Shown here: one piece after another, positions 1 to 8,113 of the stretch
Layout of the letters: each line of letters begins with the position of its first letter
Position numbering within the stretch: position 1 is the first letter of the stretch
Assembly (NCBI RefSeq): GCF_046054195.1
Contig: NZ_JBEQCS010000008.1
Span: 130,020 to 194,019 of the forward strand
Origin: Celerinatantimonas sp046054195
GTDB taxonomy: Bacteria > Pseudomonadota > Gammaproteobacteria > Enterobacterales > Celerinatantimonadaceae
DNA: 64,000 nucleotides
Direction of reading: 5' to 3'
Notes under the pieces: model-generated
Databases searched by the model: none
Told to the model about the DNA's origin: nothing
The model's input: only the letters and a program-made list of their open reading frames with translations
Made by a program: the position numbers and the translations under genes

Positions 1-833
1 CGCTGACTATTATTTTTAAGCGCCAAGAAAAGCCCAACCCAATCGCGGCCTCTGGCGATTATCGCCCCGCATCCGGCTCTTTAGAAAAGCTTTGCATGCG
101 CGCATCTCTTGGTTTGGCTGCGTTATTTTTTGGCTCGGTTATCATTGGGATGTTTACGCCCTTGATTGATTTTAACTGGCATCATTTACCCATGGATGCG
201 CTTTTTAGAGCAACTTTTACAAGCCTTGCGATAGCGTTGCTCAGTTGGCTATTTTGCATTGTGCTAGTTTTCGCACTCAGTTACCTGCTTATGCAAAGCT
301 GGGCTCTGCATTCGTTAAGATTTTTAGAACGGTTAAGTGATTTTTATAGTTCAGCTCTTTTGTATTTGCCGCCGATGGTAATTTCAACAGGCTTGTTCTT
401 TTGGCTGTGGCTACATGGTTATCAGGTCTGGTTGTGGCCGTTAGTGGCGCTGGTTAATGCGCTGATGTCTTTGCCGTTTGTTAGTCGCATTATTAAACCG
501 CAACTTTGGCAGTTACAGATTAGTTATCAACATCTGATGTTAGAATTAGGGCTATCGCGTTGGCAATCGTTGCGATTGGTTTACTTGCCTGTGTTAGCTC
601 GTCCTCTGGCATTGGCCAGTGCTTTTGCATTGGTGTTATCGCTCGGTGATATGGGCGTGGTCGCGCTACTTGGGGATACTCATCTTTTGACATTACCATT
701 GTTAATCTACCAGCAACTTGGGCACTATCAGTTCGCTGGTGCTAGCGTTACCGGCTTGTGGCTAATGCTATTATGCCTTGTCATTTTTGCTGTTATCAAT
801 TGGGTGGGGGAGCGTTCAAGAGCGCTATGTTAA
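1..833 (+). CDS. thiP: Thiamine ABC transporter permease ThiP (C-terminal part, truncated by window start)
   Basis: The reading frame is open from base 3, with no start seen, so this is the C-terminal half of a permease that begins outside the window. The visible part has several strongly hydrophobic segments and a typical binding-protein-dependent permease layout: a cytoplasmic loop with a glycine-containing EAA-like region (LELGLSRWQSLRLVYLPVL), then two more membrane spans. ThiP is the inner-membrane channel of the ThiBPQ thiamine/TPP importer. The assignment rests mainly on the ATPase gene directly downstream, whose start codon overlaps the stop here in the sequence ATGTTAA, which implies translational coupling. 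A related iron(III)-type permease is the main alternative. Confidence 0.8.
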   Translation, partial: LTIIFKRQEKPNPIAASGDYRPASGSLEKLCMRASLGLAALFFGSVIIGMFTPLIDFNWHHLPMDALFRATFTSLAIALLSWLFCIVLVFALSYLLMQSWALHSLRFLERLSDFYSSALLYLPPMVISTGLFFWLWLHGYQVWLWPLVALVNALMSLPFVSRIIKPQLWQLQISYQHLMLELGLSRWQSLRLVYLPVLARPLALASAFALVLSLGDMGVVALLGDTHLLTLPLLIYQQLGHYQFAGASVTGLWLMLLCLVIFAVINWVGERSRALC

Positions 834-1558
834 AGGTAAATCAGTTAAAGTTAACTCGCCAAGGCCATGAGTTTTGCTACGATTTGACCTGCCAAGCAGG
901 GCAGGTGGTTGCGCTGTTAGGACAAAGTGGTTGCGGTAAATCGACATTACTGGCCATGATCGCTGGATTTGAGAATGCCTCTGGTGAGCTGTCTTGGCAG
1001 AATCAATCTATCCTTGAGCTTCCCGTTGCCAAAAGGCCCGTTAGCAGTTTATTTCAGCAGCATAATTTATTTGAGCATCTAACGGTTAAGCAGAATTTAG
1101 CGTTGGGGATCAATGGTAAATTAAAGCTCAATCGCAATGAACAAGCACAAATTGATAAGGTAGCGGAGCAGCTGGCTATTGCCCAATGGTTAGAAAGTTA
1201 TCCAAGCGATCTTTCCGGCGGTCAGGTGCAAAGGGCAGCCCTTGCCAGAGCATTGCTTCGTAAGCGGCCTGTTTTATTACTTGATGAACCTTTTAATGCG
1301 CTCGATCCAGTGCTTCGCGCCGATTGTTTAGCGTTGGTTCGAAACCTTGCTAATGAGCATCAATTAGCGGTGTTATTGGTGACTCATCAATTTAGTGATG
1401 CCAGTGCGATTGCTGATGAAGTTGCTTTTATCGAACATGGGCGGGTCATTCAACAATGCCCGCCCCAAGAGCTACAAAAGAACCCGGTTAATGACCAGGT
1501 TGCTCAGTTTTTAGCGATTGCGGATAAAGGCATTTTTACCAGCAAAGACCGCAGCTGA
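827..1558 (+). CDS. thiQ: Thiamine ABC transporter ATP-binding protein ThiQ
   Basis: A small ABC ATPase of about 243 residues that energises thiamine uptake. It has Walker A GQSGCGKST near residue 33, the signature LSGGQVQRAALARAL, Walker B VLLLDEP and the switch histidine in VTHQ. The ATG at 827 overlaps the permease stop; a longer frame from 758 lies inside thiP and is not credible. The compact size and short C-terminus without a regulatory domain fit ThiQ. The last 48 bases overlap the 3' end of the enolase gene on the other strand, so the C-terminal tail (about 16 residues) is encoded antisense to enolase. Confidence 0.85.
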   Translation: MLKVNQLKLTRQGHEFCYDLTCQAGQVVALLGQSGCGKSTLLAMIAGFENASGELSWQNQSILELPVAKRPVSSLFQQHNLFEHLTVKQNLALGINGKLKLNRNEQAQIDKVAEQLAIAQWLESYPSDLSGGQVQRAALARALLRKRPVLLLDEPFNALDPVLRADCLALVRNLANEHQLAVLLVTHQFSDASAIADEVAFIEHGRVIQQCPPQELQKNPVNDQVAQFLAIADKGIFTSKDRS

Positions 1559-2800
1559 ACCTAGCTGTTGTTCAATTCGCATGAGCTGATTGTATTTTTC
1601 AACACGTTCACCACGACATGGTGCACCTGTTTTGAGGTGTCCGGCACGCATCGCAACGGTCATATCGGCAATGAAGCTGTCGGTCGTTTCGCCGCTACGG
1701 TGAGAGATGAATGTCCCCCAATGGTTTTGATGGCACAGATTTACCGCATCGAAGGTTTCAGATAGTGAACCAATCTGATTTAATTTAATCAAAGCGGCAT
1801 TGGCTAGTTGTTCATCAATACCCCGTTGAATATAGGTAATGTTGGTTACAAATAGGTCATCACCGACGAGTTCAACACGTCCTGCTAGTTTGTCATGCAG
1901 AACTTTCCAGCCTTCCCAGTCATCTTCAGCCAGACCATCTTCAATCAGAACCAGCGGAAAATCGTCAATCAGTTTTGAGTAGTAGTCACTCATCTGTTCG
2001 GCATTCAGTTTAGAGTTTTCAGTGTTTAGCGTATAAATACCTTTATCGCAGAATTCACTGGAAGCTGGGTCCATACAAATCGCAATGTCATCTCCAGGTT
2101 TAAACCCAGCAGCTTCAATGGCTTGGACAATATACTCAAGAGGTTCGCGGTTTGATTTAACTTGTGGAGCAAAGCCGCCTTCATCGCCAATCCCTGTTGA
2201 GAGGCCTTTTTCTTTAAGCACATTGCGCAAGGCCTGATAGACTTCGCTGCCCCAACGAATGGATTCAGCAACACTACCGGCACCCCATGGCGATATCATA
2301 AATTCCTGAAAGTCAGCGCCTTGCCAGCGAGCATGCACGCCGCCGTTAATGATGTTCATGCAAGGCACTGGTAATAGATTTGCACCTGTTCCGCCAAGAT
2401 ATTGATACAGTGGCAAATCTGATTGCAATGCCCCTAAGCGAGCACAAGCCAGTGACACACCTAAAATAGCGTTAGCACCGAGTTTTGCTTTGTTTTCAGT
2501 GCCGTCTAGCTCTAGCATGATAGCGTCAATTTGGCGCATTTGACGAGCATCAGTACCAATCAGCGCCGGTGCAATGGTTTTGTTAATGTGTTCAATTGCT
2601 TTTAAAACGCCTTTGCCACCAAAGCGAGATTTATCATTGTCGCGAAACTCAATGGCTTCGCGCGAACCTGTACTGGCCCCTGATGGCACAGACGCACGAG
2701 CTGTTCTGCCAGATACATCAAATACATCGACTTCGACCGTTGGATTACCGCGAGAATCAAGAATTTCGCGAGCTGTGATCTGCTGAATTTGATTATTCAT
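1511..2800 (-). CDS. eno: Enolase (phosphopyruvate hydratase), divergent member
   Basis: Glycolytic enzyme interconverting 2-phosphoglycerate and phosphoenolpyruvate in the cytoplasm; 429 residues, the usual length. Visible active-site features are E166 and E207 (GDEGG), metal ligands D244, E287 and D314, lysines K339 and K390, and SHRSGETTD at 366-374. The catalytic loop after NGG (NGGVHARWQGADFQEF, 152-167) has one residue more between the His and the QE pair than the common bacterial form NGGxHADNNVDxQEF. Its start overlaps the upstream usp stop (ATGA) with a CGGAGG ribosome site, so it is co-translated with usp. Gammaproteobacterial main enolase genes usually sit beside pyrG; this context suggests a second or replaced enolase, which is inference. 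Confidence 0.9.
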   Translation of the reverse strand: MNNQIQQITAREILDSRGNPTVEVDVFDVSGRTARASVPSGASTGSREAIEFRDNDKSRFGGKGVLKAIEHINKTIAPALIGTDARQMRQIDAIMLELDGTENKAKLGANAILGVSLACARLGALQSDLPLYQYLGGTGANLLPVPCMNIINGGVHARWQGADFQEFMISPWGAGSVAESIRWGSEVYQALRNVLKEKGLSTGIGDEGGFAPQVKSNREPLEYIVQAIEAAGFKPGDDIAICMDPASSEFCDKGIYTLNTENSKLNAEQMSDYYSKLIDDFPLVLIEDGLAEDDWEGWKVLHDKLAGRVELVGDDLFVTNITYIQRGIDEQLANAALIKLNQIGSLSETFDAVNLCHQNHWGTFISHRSGETTDSFIADMTVAMRAGHLKTGAPCRGERVEKYNQLMRIEQQLGSAAVFAGKNAFIRNR

Positions 2801-3246
2801 AAAGCCTCCGTTAAGGATTTTTCATTGGGAATATGTTGCACCAACACATCAATATTGATGCGATTGATGAATTCAAACGAATAAGATGACATAACGCCAA
2901 ATAGCCGGTTTTTATGGCCAACGATCAAAAGATCGATTTGACGTTCATTGATGAGATTTTCGATATCTTTAAACCGGGTAATGCTGACAAGCTCTTCAAT
3001 TCCAGCCGGAAAATCGATGGATTTGATAAGCTCAGAGAGCATTTGTTTGGCTTCGATAACATGTTTGGACTGCTTCTCAAGGACTGTATTATCATTGAGA
3101 TATTGCAGTTCCCGGTAGTCAGAACTAATGTGGCCGATGGTAATTTTAGTGCCCAGCGCATGTGCCATTTTACTGCCATGACTGAGTAAAATTTTCCCAT
3201 CTATCTGATCGTGAGCCAGAACTAATGCGTGGCGATAATAGGTCAT
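2797..3246 (-). CDS. Universal stress protein, UspA family
   Basis: A 149-residue single-domain Usp. The fold signature is the N-terminal strand RHALVLAHDQ and the late DLLIVGHKNRLFGVMSS segment, corresponding to the UspA-type C-terminal region rather than the G2xG9xG(S/T) ATP-binding form. I placed the start at the ATG at 3246 because GGAGG lies 7-8 bases upstream; an in-frame TTG further up would put this ribosome site inside the coding sequence. The stop overlaps the enolase start by four bases, so the pair forms a coupled operon, probably linking a stress response to glycolytic flux. Confidence 0.85.
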   Translation of the reverse strand: MTYYRHALVLAHDQIDGKILLSHGSKMAHALGTKITIGHISSDYRELQYLNDNTVLEKQSKHVIEAKQMLSELIKSIDFPAGIEELVSITRFKDIENLINERQIDLLIVGHKNRLFGVMSSYSFEFINRINIDVLVQHIPNEKSLTEAL

Positions 3247-3445
3247 AACCACTTCCTCCAAAGGCTGTTGTCGGCAACATCAGTATGAGCTACATGAACA
3301 GCAGAAAATAAGTGGCAGTTCAAAAAACAGATGAGATTAAAATGCGTGAATGCATATAAAACTTTGATATCTGGCATACTGATGTACCCCTTAAATAGAT
3401 AAGGATGAATCATCAGGTGTTATCAGCCAGAAAAGGGCGGTTTGT

Positions 3446-3467
3446 TACGGTGAACACCATCACCGTA
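3446..3467. repeat. Perfect inverted repeat downstream of the Cfa-like gene
   Basis: Arms TACGGTGA (3446-3453) and TCACCGTA (3460-3467) with a 6-base loop; with one mismatch the pairing extends outward by three more pairs. No clear U tract follows on either strand, so it is terminator-like rather than a textbook terminator. Confidence 0.5.
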
Positions 3468-3480
3468 GCAATCAGTTCAA

Positions 3481-3521
3481 TTGCTAGGGATTAAAATACG
3501 CGCTTTTAATCCCCTAGGCAA
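3481..3521. repeat. Long imperfect inverted repeat downstream of the Cfa-like gene
   Basis: The left arm runs 3481-3496 and the right arm 3504-3521, forming a stem of about 16 pairs with two single-base bulges around the loop TACGCGC. It lies 30 bases past the stop of the Cfa-like gene on the minus strand and 14 bases from another dyad. Likely transcription end or mRNA 3' stabiliser of the lipid operon. Confidence 0.5.
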
Positions 3522-3551
3522 TTTATTAATGTAAAAATTTTGTAAATCTCA

Positions 3552-4799
3552 CTAAGACTCGTTATGAGTTAAAGTAAGTTGCCAAACGCCTGTATTTGCA
3601 CTTAAAAATCCAGCTTCACAGTAAGCCATATAAAAGTGCCAGAGCCGAAAAAACTGGGCATTAAATCCGAGATCACCAGGGTGTTGGGCGCGATAGGCAC
3701 ACAACCGATTATGCCAAGCCCGCAGCGTTTTAGCGTAACTTAAGCGCATGTCCAGTTGATTATCAATTTGTAGTTTTGATTTTCTAAATAGCCGTTTGAG
3801 GATTTTTAATGCGGGTAAAAAACCACCAGGGAAAACCATCTGTTGGATAAAATCGGTGTTATGGCGATAGTTATCGTAGCGCTCGTCTTTGATGGTAATC
3901 GTTTGCAAGAGCATTTTGCCACCCGGGGTGAGTAAATCAGCACATTTTTGAATAAACTGTGGCAAATAAGCATGGCCAACGGCTTCAATCATTTCAATTG
4001 ATACCAATTTATCGAAATGGCCATGTAGATCACGATAGTCGCAACTTAATACTCTAATCTTGTCATTTAGGTGCAATTTATGCACTTTTTGACAACAGTA
4101 TGCATATTGCTCATCAGAGATGGTGGTCGTTGTAACTTGGGCACCATAATGCTGTGCGGCATAAATAGCGAGCCCGCCCCAACCCGAGCCAATCTCCAAT
4201 AGATGGCTTGAGCTATTGAGCTGGAGCTGGTCACAAATGCGCTTGAGTTTTCGCTCTTGGGCCTGTTCTAACAAAGCTTCAGGAGGCCTGTTTTTTAGCT
4301 CGTCATCATATAGCGCACAAGAATATTGCATCTTCGAGTCAAGAAATGACTGATAGAAATGATTTCCCAAGTCATAGTGCGCTAGAATATTGCGCTTGGC
4401 TTGCTGTTTACGATTGTGGTTAAGCCAGTGGCGAATTTTAGCGCTCCACTGAAACAGCTTTGAAATATTGGAATCAAGGTGATCGAGCCGCTGTTGGTTA
4501 TTGGCCATCACCAGCAGTAATTCATGCAGGTTACTGGTGCGCCAGAGCCCTTCAATGTATGTTTCAGCCGCGGCTAAAGTTCCACCTCGTAACACCCGCT
4601 CAAAGACACAGGCGTCTCGAACATCAATCACCAGTTGATGTTTAGCACCCTTTTGCCCAAACAACTGACTAGGCTGTCCTGGTTGTTGCAATTCAATGCA
4701 CGCGCCATCGATGCGCGACAAAAACATAGTGACAATATTGCGTGCCAGTTCGCGTTGGGGATTTAACCAGGGCAGGCTAAGCCTTCGGGCCTTTAACAT
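3552..4799 (-). CDS. Cyclopropane-fatty-acid synthase family methyltransferase
   Basis: A SAM-dependent methyltransferase of 415 residues acting on unsaturated acyl chains of membrane phospholipids. The SAM-binding motif is LLEIGSGWGG near residue 200, preceded by the family-typical block AHYDLGNHFYQSFLD and the M(Q)YSCALY segment; SIEMIEAVGH and PGGKMLLQTI follow as usual for Cfa enzymes. It is the last gene of a five-gene operon with DUF1365, an FAD oxidoreductase, an SDR and an NTF2-like protein. In this context, paralogs of classical Cfa are thought to carry out further acyl-chain methylation or modification (for example in furan fatty-acid synthesis), so the product need not be a simple cyclopropane. 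Confidence 0.85.
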   Translation of the reverse strand: MLKARRLSLPWLNPQRELARNIVTMFLSRIDGACIELQQPGQPSQLFGQKGAKHQLVIDVRDACVFERVLRGGTLAAAETYIEGLWRTSNLHELLLVMANNQQRLDHLDSNISKLFQWSAKIRHWLNHNRKQQAKRNILAHYDLGNHFYQSFLDSKMQYSCALYDDELKNRPPEALLEQAQERKLKRICDQLQLNSSSHLLEIGSGWGGLAIYAAQHYGAQVTTTTISDEQYAYCCQKVHKLHLNDKIRVLSCDYRDLHGHFDKLVSIEMIEAVGHAYLPQFIQKCADLLTPGGKMLLQTITIKDERYDNYRHNTDFIQQMVFPGGFLPALKILKRLFRKSKLQIDNQLDMRLSYAKTLRAWHNRLCAYRAQHPGDLGFNAQFFRLWHFYMAYCEAGFLSANTGVWQLTLTHNES

Positions 4800-4810
4800 A
4801 GATGATTCCT

Positions 4811-5536
4811 TTACCGACGATCGGATTTTTCCTTAGGGTGAGCATAAAAAGGCACTCGTTTAAGCCATAAACGCAGTGCCTGATAATAGATTCGGGCAAT
4901 AATTAAGGCGCTTTGAAATGCATGATTGCGCACCAGCTGACGCACACTTTTTGCATTTAAAGGACCTTTTTTAAGAGTCATTGATGCGCTAAATTCACTG
5001 CTTTGTCGCTGACAGTCGATGACTACATTGATGGTTTCACCAAGCTCAATATGCCAGTGATAATGCATATCCATGGGATTAAATGGCGAAACATGAAATG
5101 TTTTAGTGGTGTCTTTTATTTGGCGCAGATCAATACAATAGTAGTGTTTTTCAAGCCATGGCGTATTGGTTACTTCGACCACCGCGTAGATAAAGTCTTG
5201 GTCATTGCCGTAAAACACAAAATTAATTGGACTAAAGTAGATACCACTCCAGCGCAGCTGGGCCATCATCACCATGGTTGATGGCGTAAATTCTGGGACA
5301 AACTGCGAGAGCTTATCGAGCGCTTTGTCTTTTAAAGGTTTATCTTCAGGGCCGAGGTAATCTTTATTATGCAATCTGAGGCGCAGCAATTTGTGGCGAT
5401 TGAGTAGAGCGCGAACCTCATCTAACTCATCTAAGTTGACCCACAAATAGCTGATTGGGTAACTAAATTTATGATCCTTTGGCACTTTTCGGTGATGAAA
5501 GGTGCGCCCTTCAGTGATGGCAGATGTCAATCTCAT
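4811..5536 (-). CDS. DUF1365 domain-containing protein
   Basis: A 241-residue protein of the DUF1365 family, recognised by the N-terminal RTFHHRKVPKDHKFSYPISYLWV block, the NFVFYGND region and HVSPFNPMDMHYHW. The biochemical role is not established; the gene almost always travels with Cfa-like methyltransferases and FAD-dependent oxidoreductases in proteobacteria, pointing to membrane acyl-chain modification. The start codon overlaps the stop of the FAD gene by four bases (ATGA) and the Cfa-like start follows after 11 bases, so expression is tightly coupled. Confidence 0.85.
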   Translation of the reverse strand: MRLTSAITEGRTFHHRKVPKDHKFSYPISYLWVNLDELDEVRALLNRHKLLRLRLHNKDYLGPEDKPLKDKALDKLSQFVPEFTPSTMVMMAQLRWSGIYFSPINFVFYGNDQDFIYAVVEVTNTPWLEKHYYCIDLRQIKDTTKTFHVSPFNPMDMHYHWHIELGETINVVIDCQRQSSEFSASMTLKKGPLNAKSVRQLVRNHAFQSALIIARIYYQALRLWLKRVPFYAHPKEKSDRR

Positions 5537-6789
5537 AATCCTGTCCCGGTTAGAGATTCAACGACATCATTAGCGCTTCTGACCCCATCTTCATGAAAAC
5601 CGTTGTACCAATAAGCGCCGCAATACCAACTGTGGTTGTGGCCATTAATTAAGTGGCGTTTGCCCTGATAGTAGCTAGTTTTGCAATCAAACAGCGGGTG
5701 GTCATATTGGTAATGGCCAAGAATAGTTGCTGAATCAATAGCTTCGCTGGGATTAAGTGTCACGACAAACGGCAGTTCACTGTGAAAGCCTTGCAGCCGA
5801 TTCATATAATAACTGACACTGGCTGGCAGGTCATCGCCATGACCTTGCGGAGTAATTCGGTAGTTCCAACTGGCACGAGCTTTTTCAATGCTCGGTAATA
5901 GCGATTCATCTTGATGTAAAAACACCTCATTGCTCTGATAGCGCAATGCTTGCAATAGCTCTTTTTCTTGAGCGCTGGCATCATCGCCTAAAATAGCTAG
6001 CGCCTGATTACTGTGGCAGGCAAAGATAACCTCATCCCCTTGCCAGCGCCAATTATCAGCGCATGTTAGCGTTACACCATCTTTACTTCTTTTGATGCTT
6101 GTCACTTCACTATTAAGGCGAATATGTTCTTGGCAATTCTTGAGCAATGGTTTGATGTATTCACTCGAGCCGCCTGGGATCACATACCATTGCGGCCGGT
6201 TGGTGATATCCAGCAAACCATGGTGATTGAAAAAGCGCGCGAAAAAGCGCATCGAAAATTGGCGAATATCATTTAATGAAGTTGACCAAATAGCGGCCGC
6301 CATCGGCAATAGATAGTTTTGGCTAAATAGCAGCGAGAATTTTTGTTGATCTAAAAATTCTCCGACACTCAGTTCGGCGCCTAATTCACAGGCTTGTTTG
6401 GCTAATTTATTAAACCGAATAATTTCGCTAATAAAGCGGTAAAACCAGGGGCGAATAAGATTACGGCGCTGCGCGAACAGAGAATTTAGACTGTGTCCGT
6501 TATATTGAAGATTAAGTTCGTCATTGACGACACTAAAACTCATCTCAGTTGGTTGCCGGGTAATCCCGATTCGCGCTAGTAATTTGGTAAATAATGGATA
6601 GGTACGATCATTAAACACAATAAAACCAGTATCCACAGGATAGACTCGCTGTCCTATGGTGATCTGCTTTGTCGCCGTATGGCCACCGAGTTGACCTTCT
6701 TTTTCAAGCAAGACAACATCGTGCTGTTGTGCCAGCAGATGTGCGCAGGTCATGCCGCTGATTCCTGAACCAATAATCGCTATTTTCAT
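5533..6789 (-). CDS. FAD-dependent amine-oxidase-like oxidoreductase
   Basis: A 418-residue flavoprotein starting with the dinucleotide-binding motif GSGISG (residues 7-12) followed by the acidic strand end VVLLEKEGQLGGHTAT, typical of the phytoene-desaturase/amine-oxidase superfamily. No signal peptide is seen, so it is cytoplasmic or membrane-peripheral. It is the central gene of the lipid operon and overlaps its upstream SDR neighbour by one base (TAATG) and DUF1365 by four. A role in desaturating or oxidising the acyl chain handled by the neighbouring methyltransferase is inferred from the conserved neighbourhood. Confidence 0.8.
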   Translation of the reverse strand: MKIAIIGSGISGMTCAHLLAQQHDVVLLEKEGQLGGHTATKQITIGQRVYPVDTGFIVFNDRTYPLFTKLLARIGITRQPTEMSFSVVNDELNLQYNGHSLNSLFAQRRNLIRPWFYRFISEIIRFNKLAKQACELGAELSVGEFLDQQKFSLLFSQNYLLPMAAAIWSTSLNDIRQFSMRFFARFFNHHGLLDITNRPQWYVIPGGSSEYIKPLLKNCQEHIRLNSEVTSIKRSKDGVTLTCADNWRWQGDEVIFACHSNQALAILGDDASAQEKELLQALRYQSNEVFLHQDESLLPSIEKARASWNYRITPQGHGDDLPASVSYYMNRLQGFHSELPFVVTLNPSEAIDSATILGHYQYDHPLFDCKTSYYQGKRHLINGHNHSWYCGAYWYNGFHEDGVRSANDVVESLTGTGL

Positions 6790-7508
6790 TATTCTGCTCG
6801 CTTAGCGAGTTTGCGGCAAATGGTATTTTGCCAAGACATGGGTAATTTTGCTAAGACCCGAAGCATGAGGTGTAATTGCCAAGGAAATGCAATGTGTGTG
6901 CGTTTTTTAATAAGCCCTTGTTCAATGAGTTTACTTGCCTTATCAACCGATAATAAAAACGGCATTTTGAAGTGGTTGGCTTGGGTCATGGGAGTATCGA
7001 TAAACCCTGGCTCAATCAGATGAACGCTAATTTGGCGTGGTTTAAGATCGGTTCGAAGTACATTGGCTAGCTGTTTGACGCCTGCTTTACTGGCGCTATA
7101 AGCGCCTGAGCGAGTGAACGGAAGATAACAAGCCAGCGAGCCAATCAAAGCAAGTTGACTGGGACTATCCATTTTCAGCCAGATAGCTTCGAGAATATAA
7201 CCGATGGAGGCAAGATTAACATTGACCACATTCGCAAAGGATTGGCCATCAAAATGATGGTAATGGTGGTACTGGCAAATCCCCGCACTTAATATCACCA
7301 ATTGTAGCGGTGGTAACTGGCTAAGTGCCTGCTTAACCATTTGATAGTCAGTTAAATCAAGTTCAACTGTTTCAGCACCCATTTCAGTGAGTTTGCTTAA
7401 AGTATCTTTATTGCGGCCAATGGCATACACCCGATGTCCTTTTTGGCAATAATCGAGCGCAAGTTGATAGCCAATTCCCGATGTTGCTCCAGTGATTAAT
7501 ACATTCAT
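6789..7508 (-). CDS. Short-chain dehydrogenase/reductase
   Basis: A classical SDR of 239 residues. It has the Rossmann motif TGATSGIG at residues 6-13, an NAG-equivalent segment (SAGI) and the catalytic YSASK at the expected mid-protein position. The start is placed at the ATG at 7508 because AAGGAG lies nine bases upstream and this ATG overlaps the previous stop (ATGA); a longer frame would add eight residues lacking any support. Second gene of the lipid operon; substrate unknown, probably a lipid-derived carbonyl or alcohol. Confidence 0.85.
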   Translation of the reverse strand: MNVLITGATSGIGYQLALDYCQKGHRVYAIGRNKDTLSKLTEMGAETVELDLTDYQMVKQALSQLPPLQLVILSAGICQYHHYHHFDGQSFANVVNVNLASIGYILEAIWLKMDSPSQLALIGSLACYLPFTRSGAYSASKAGVKQLANVLRTDLKPRQISVHLIEPGFIDTPMTQANHFKMPFLLSVDKASKLIEQGLIKKRTHIAFPWQLHLMLRVLAKLPMSWQNTICRKLAKRAE

Positions 7509-7921
7509 TGACCACTCCTTTTTTTGAGCCATTTAGATAAAGCTCCAAGTACCGGCAAATGGTCGTGAAGAAGCGTTGATACATCAAAATAATCACGATG
7601 GAAATAAACAAGCTGATTAAATTGAAGCCAAGAACATCCTTCTACATAAATTGGCCGTTGCCGGTTCAATTGGCGATGGGTAAAGCTCATTGTCCAGCTC
7701 AGAGTCGCTTGTTGGTTTTGAATAAGGCTATGGTGAAAATCAAACTGACAAGAGAGTGTATTAACGAGTAATTTTTCAAAATAGTGATGCAGTTGACTCT
7801 GGCCAGAAATTTGATGCAAAGGATCGCGAAATTCGACATCAGGTGCATACAGTGCCATCAGCGCAGCTAAATTATCGGTGCTTAATGTTTGGTACTGAGC
7901 TTTTAACTGTTCGATGACCAT
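7505..7921 (-). CDS. SnoaL/NTF2-like domain protein
   Basis: A 138-residue protein with the NTF2-like (ketosteroid isomerase/SnoaL) pattern: an N-terminal helix with LMALYAPDVEFRDPLHQISG, then alternating strands ending in VYFHRDYFD. Such folds bind small hydrophobic ligands; no enzymatic activity can be claimed. It is the first gene of the five-gene lipid operon, and its stop overlaps the SDR start. Similar operons elsewhere often begin with an ECF sigma factor and ChrR-type anti-sigma; neither is present upstream here. Confidence 0.75.
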   Translation of the reverse strand: MVIEQLKAQYQTLSTDNLAALMALYAPDVEFRDPLHQISGQSQLHHYFEKLLVNTLSCQFDFHHSLIQNQQATLSWTMSFTHRQLNRQRPIYVEGCSWLQFNQLVYFHRDYFDVSTLLHDHLPVLGALSKWLKKRSGQ

Positions 7922-8060
7922 AACCTAAGACTCCATCAGTGAACGGGATGATGTCAGAACGATCTTTTTTAAGTGCGATTAAGATAATTTGAGTGTATCG
8001 GGTAGCTATAAAATATATTGCGATATCTGTCAGTTATAGTAATAAAAACAGCATATAACA

Positions 8061-8090
8061 AGCCGAAGCTCAAATTTTTAAACTTCGGCT
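8061..8090 (-). terminator. Probable terminator of the cvfB-like/rlmJ operon
   Basis: Arms AGCCGAAG and CTTCGGCT flank an A/T-rich loop; reading the minus strand, the hairpin is followed by a T-rich stretch that ends in TTTTT. It lies 23 bases after the rlmJ stop. Confidence 0.6.
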
Positions 8091-8113
8091 AGTGAGGACT
8101 TTTTAGGAAGGGA

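Noticed and set aside
7922..8060. ECF sigma (ChrR-type) promoter before the lipid operon
   Set aside because: I looked for TGATCC-type -35 elements on the minus strand and saw no convincing match with correct spacing.
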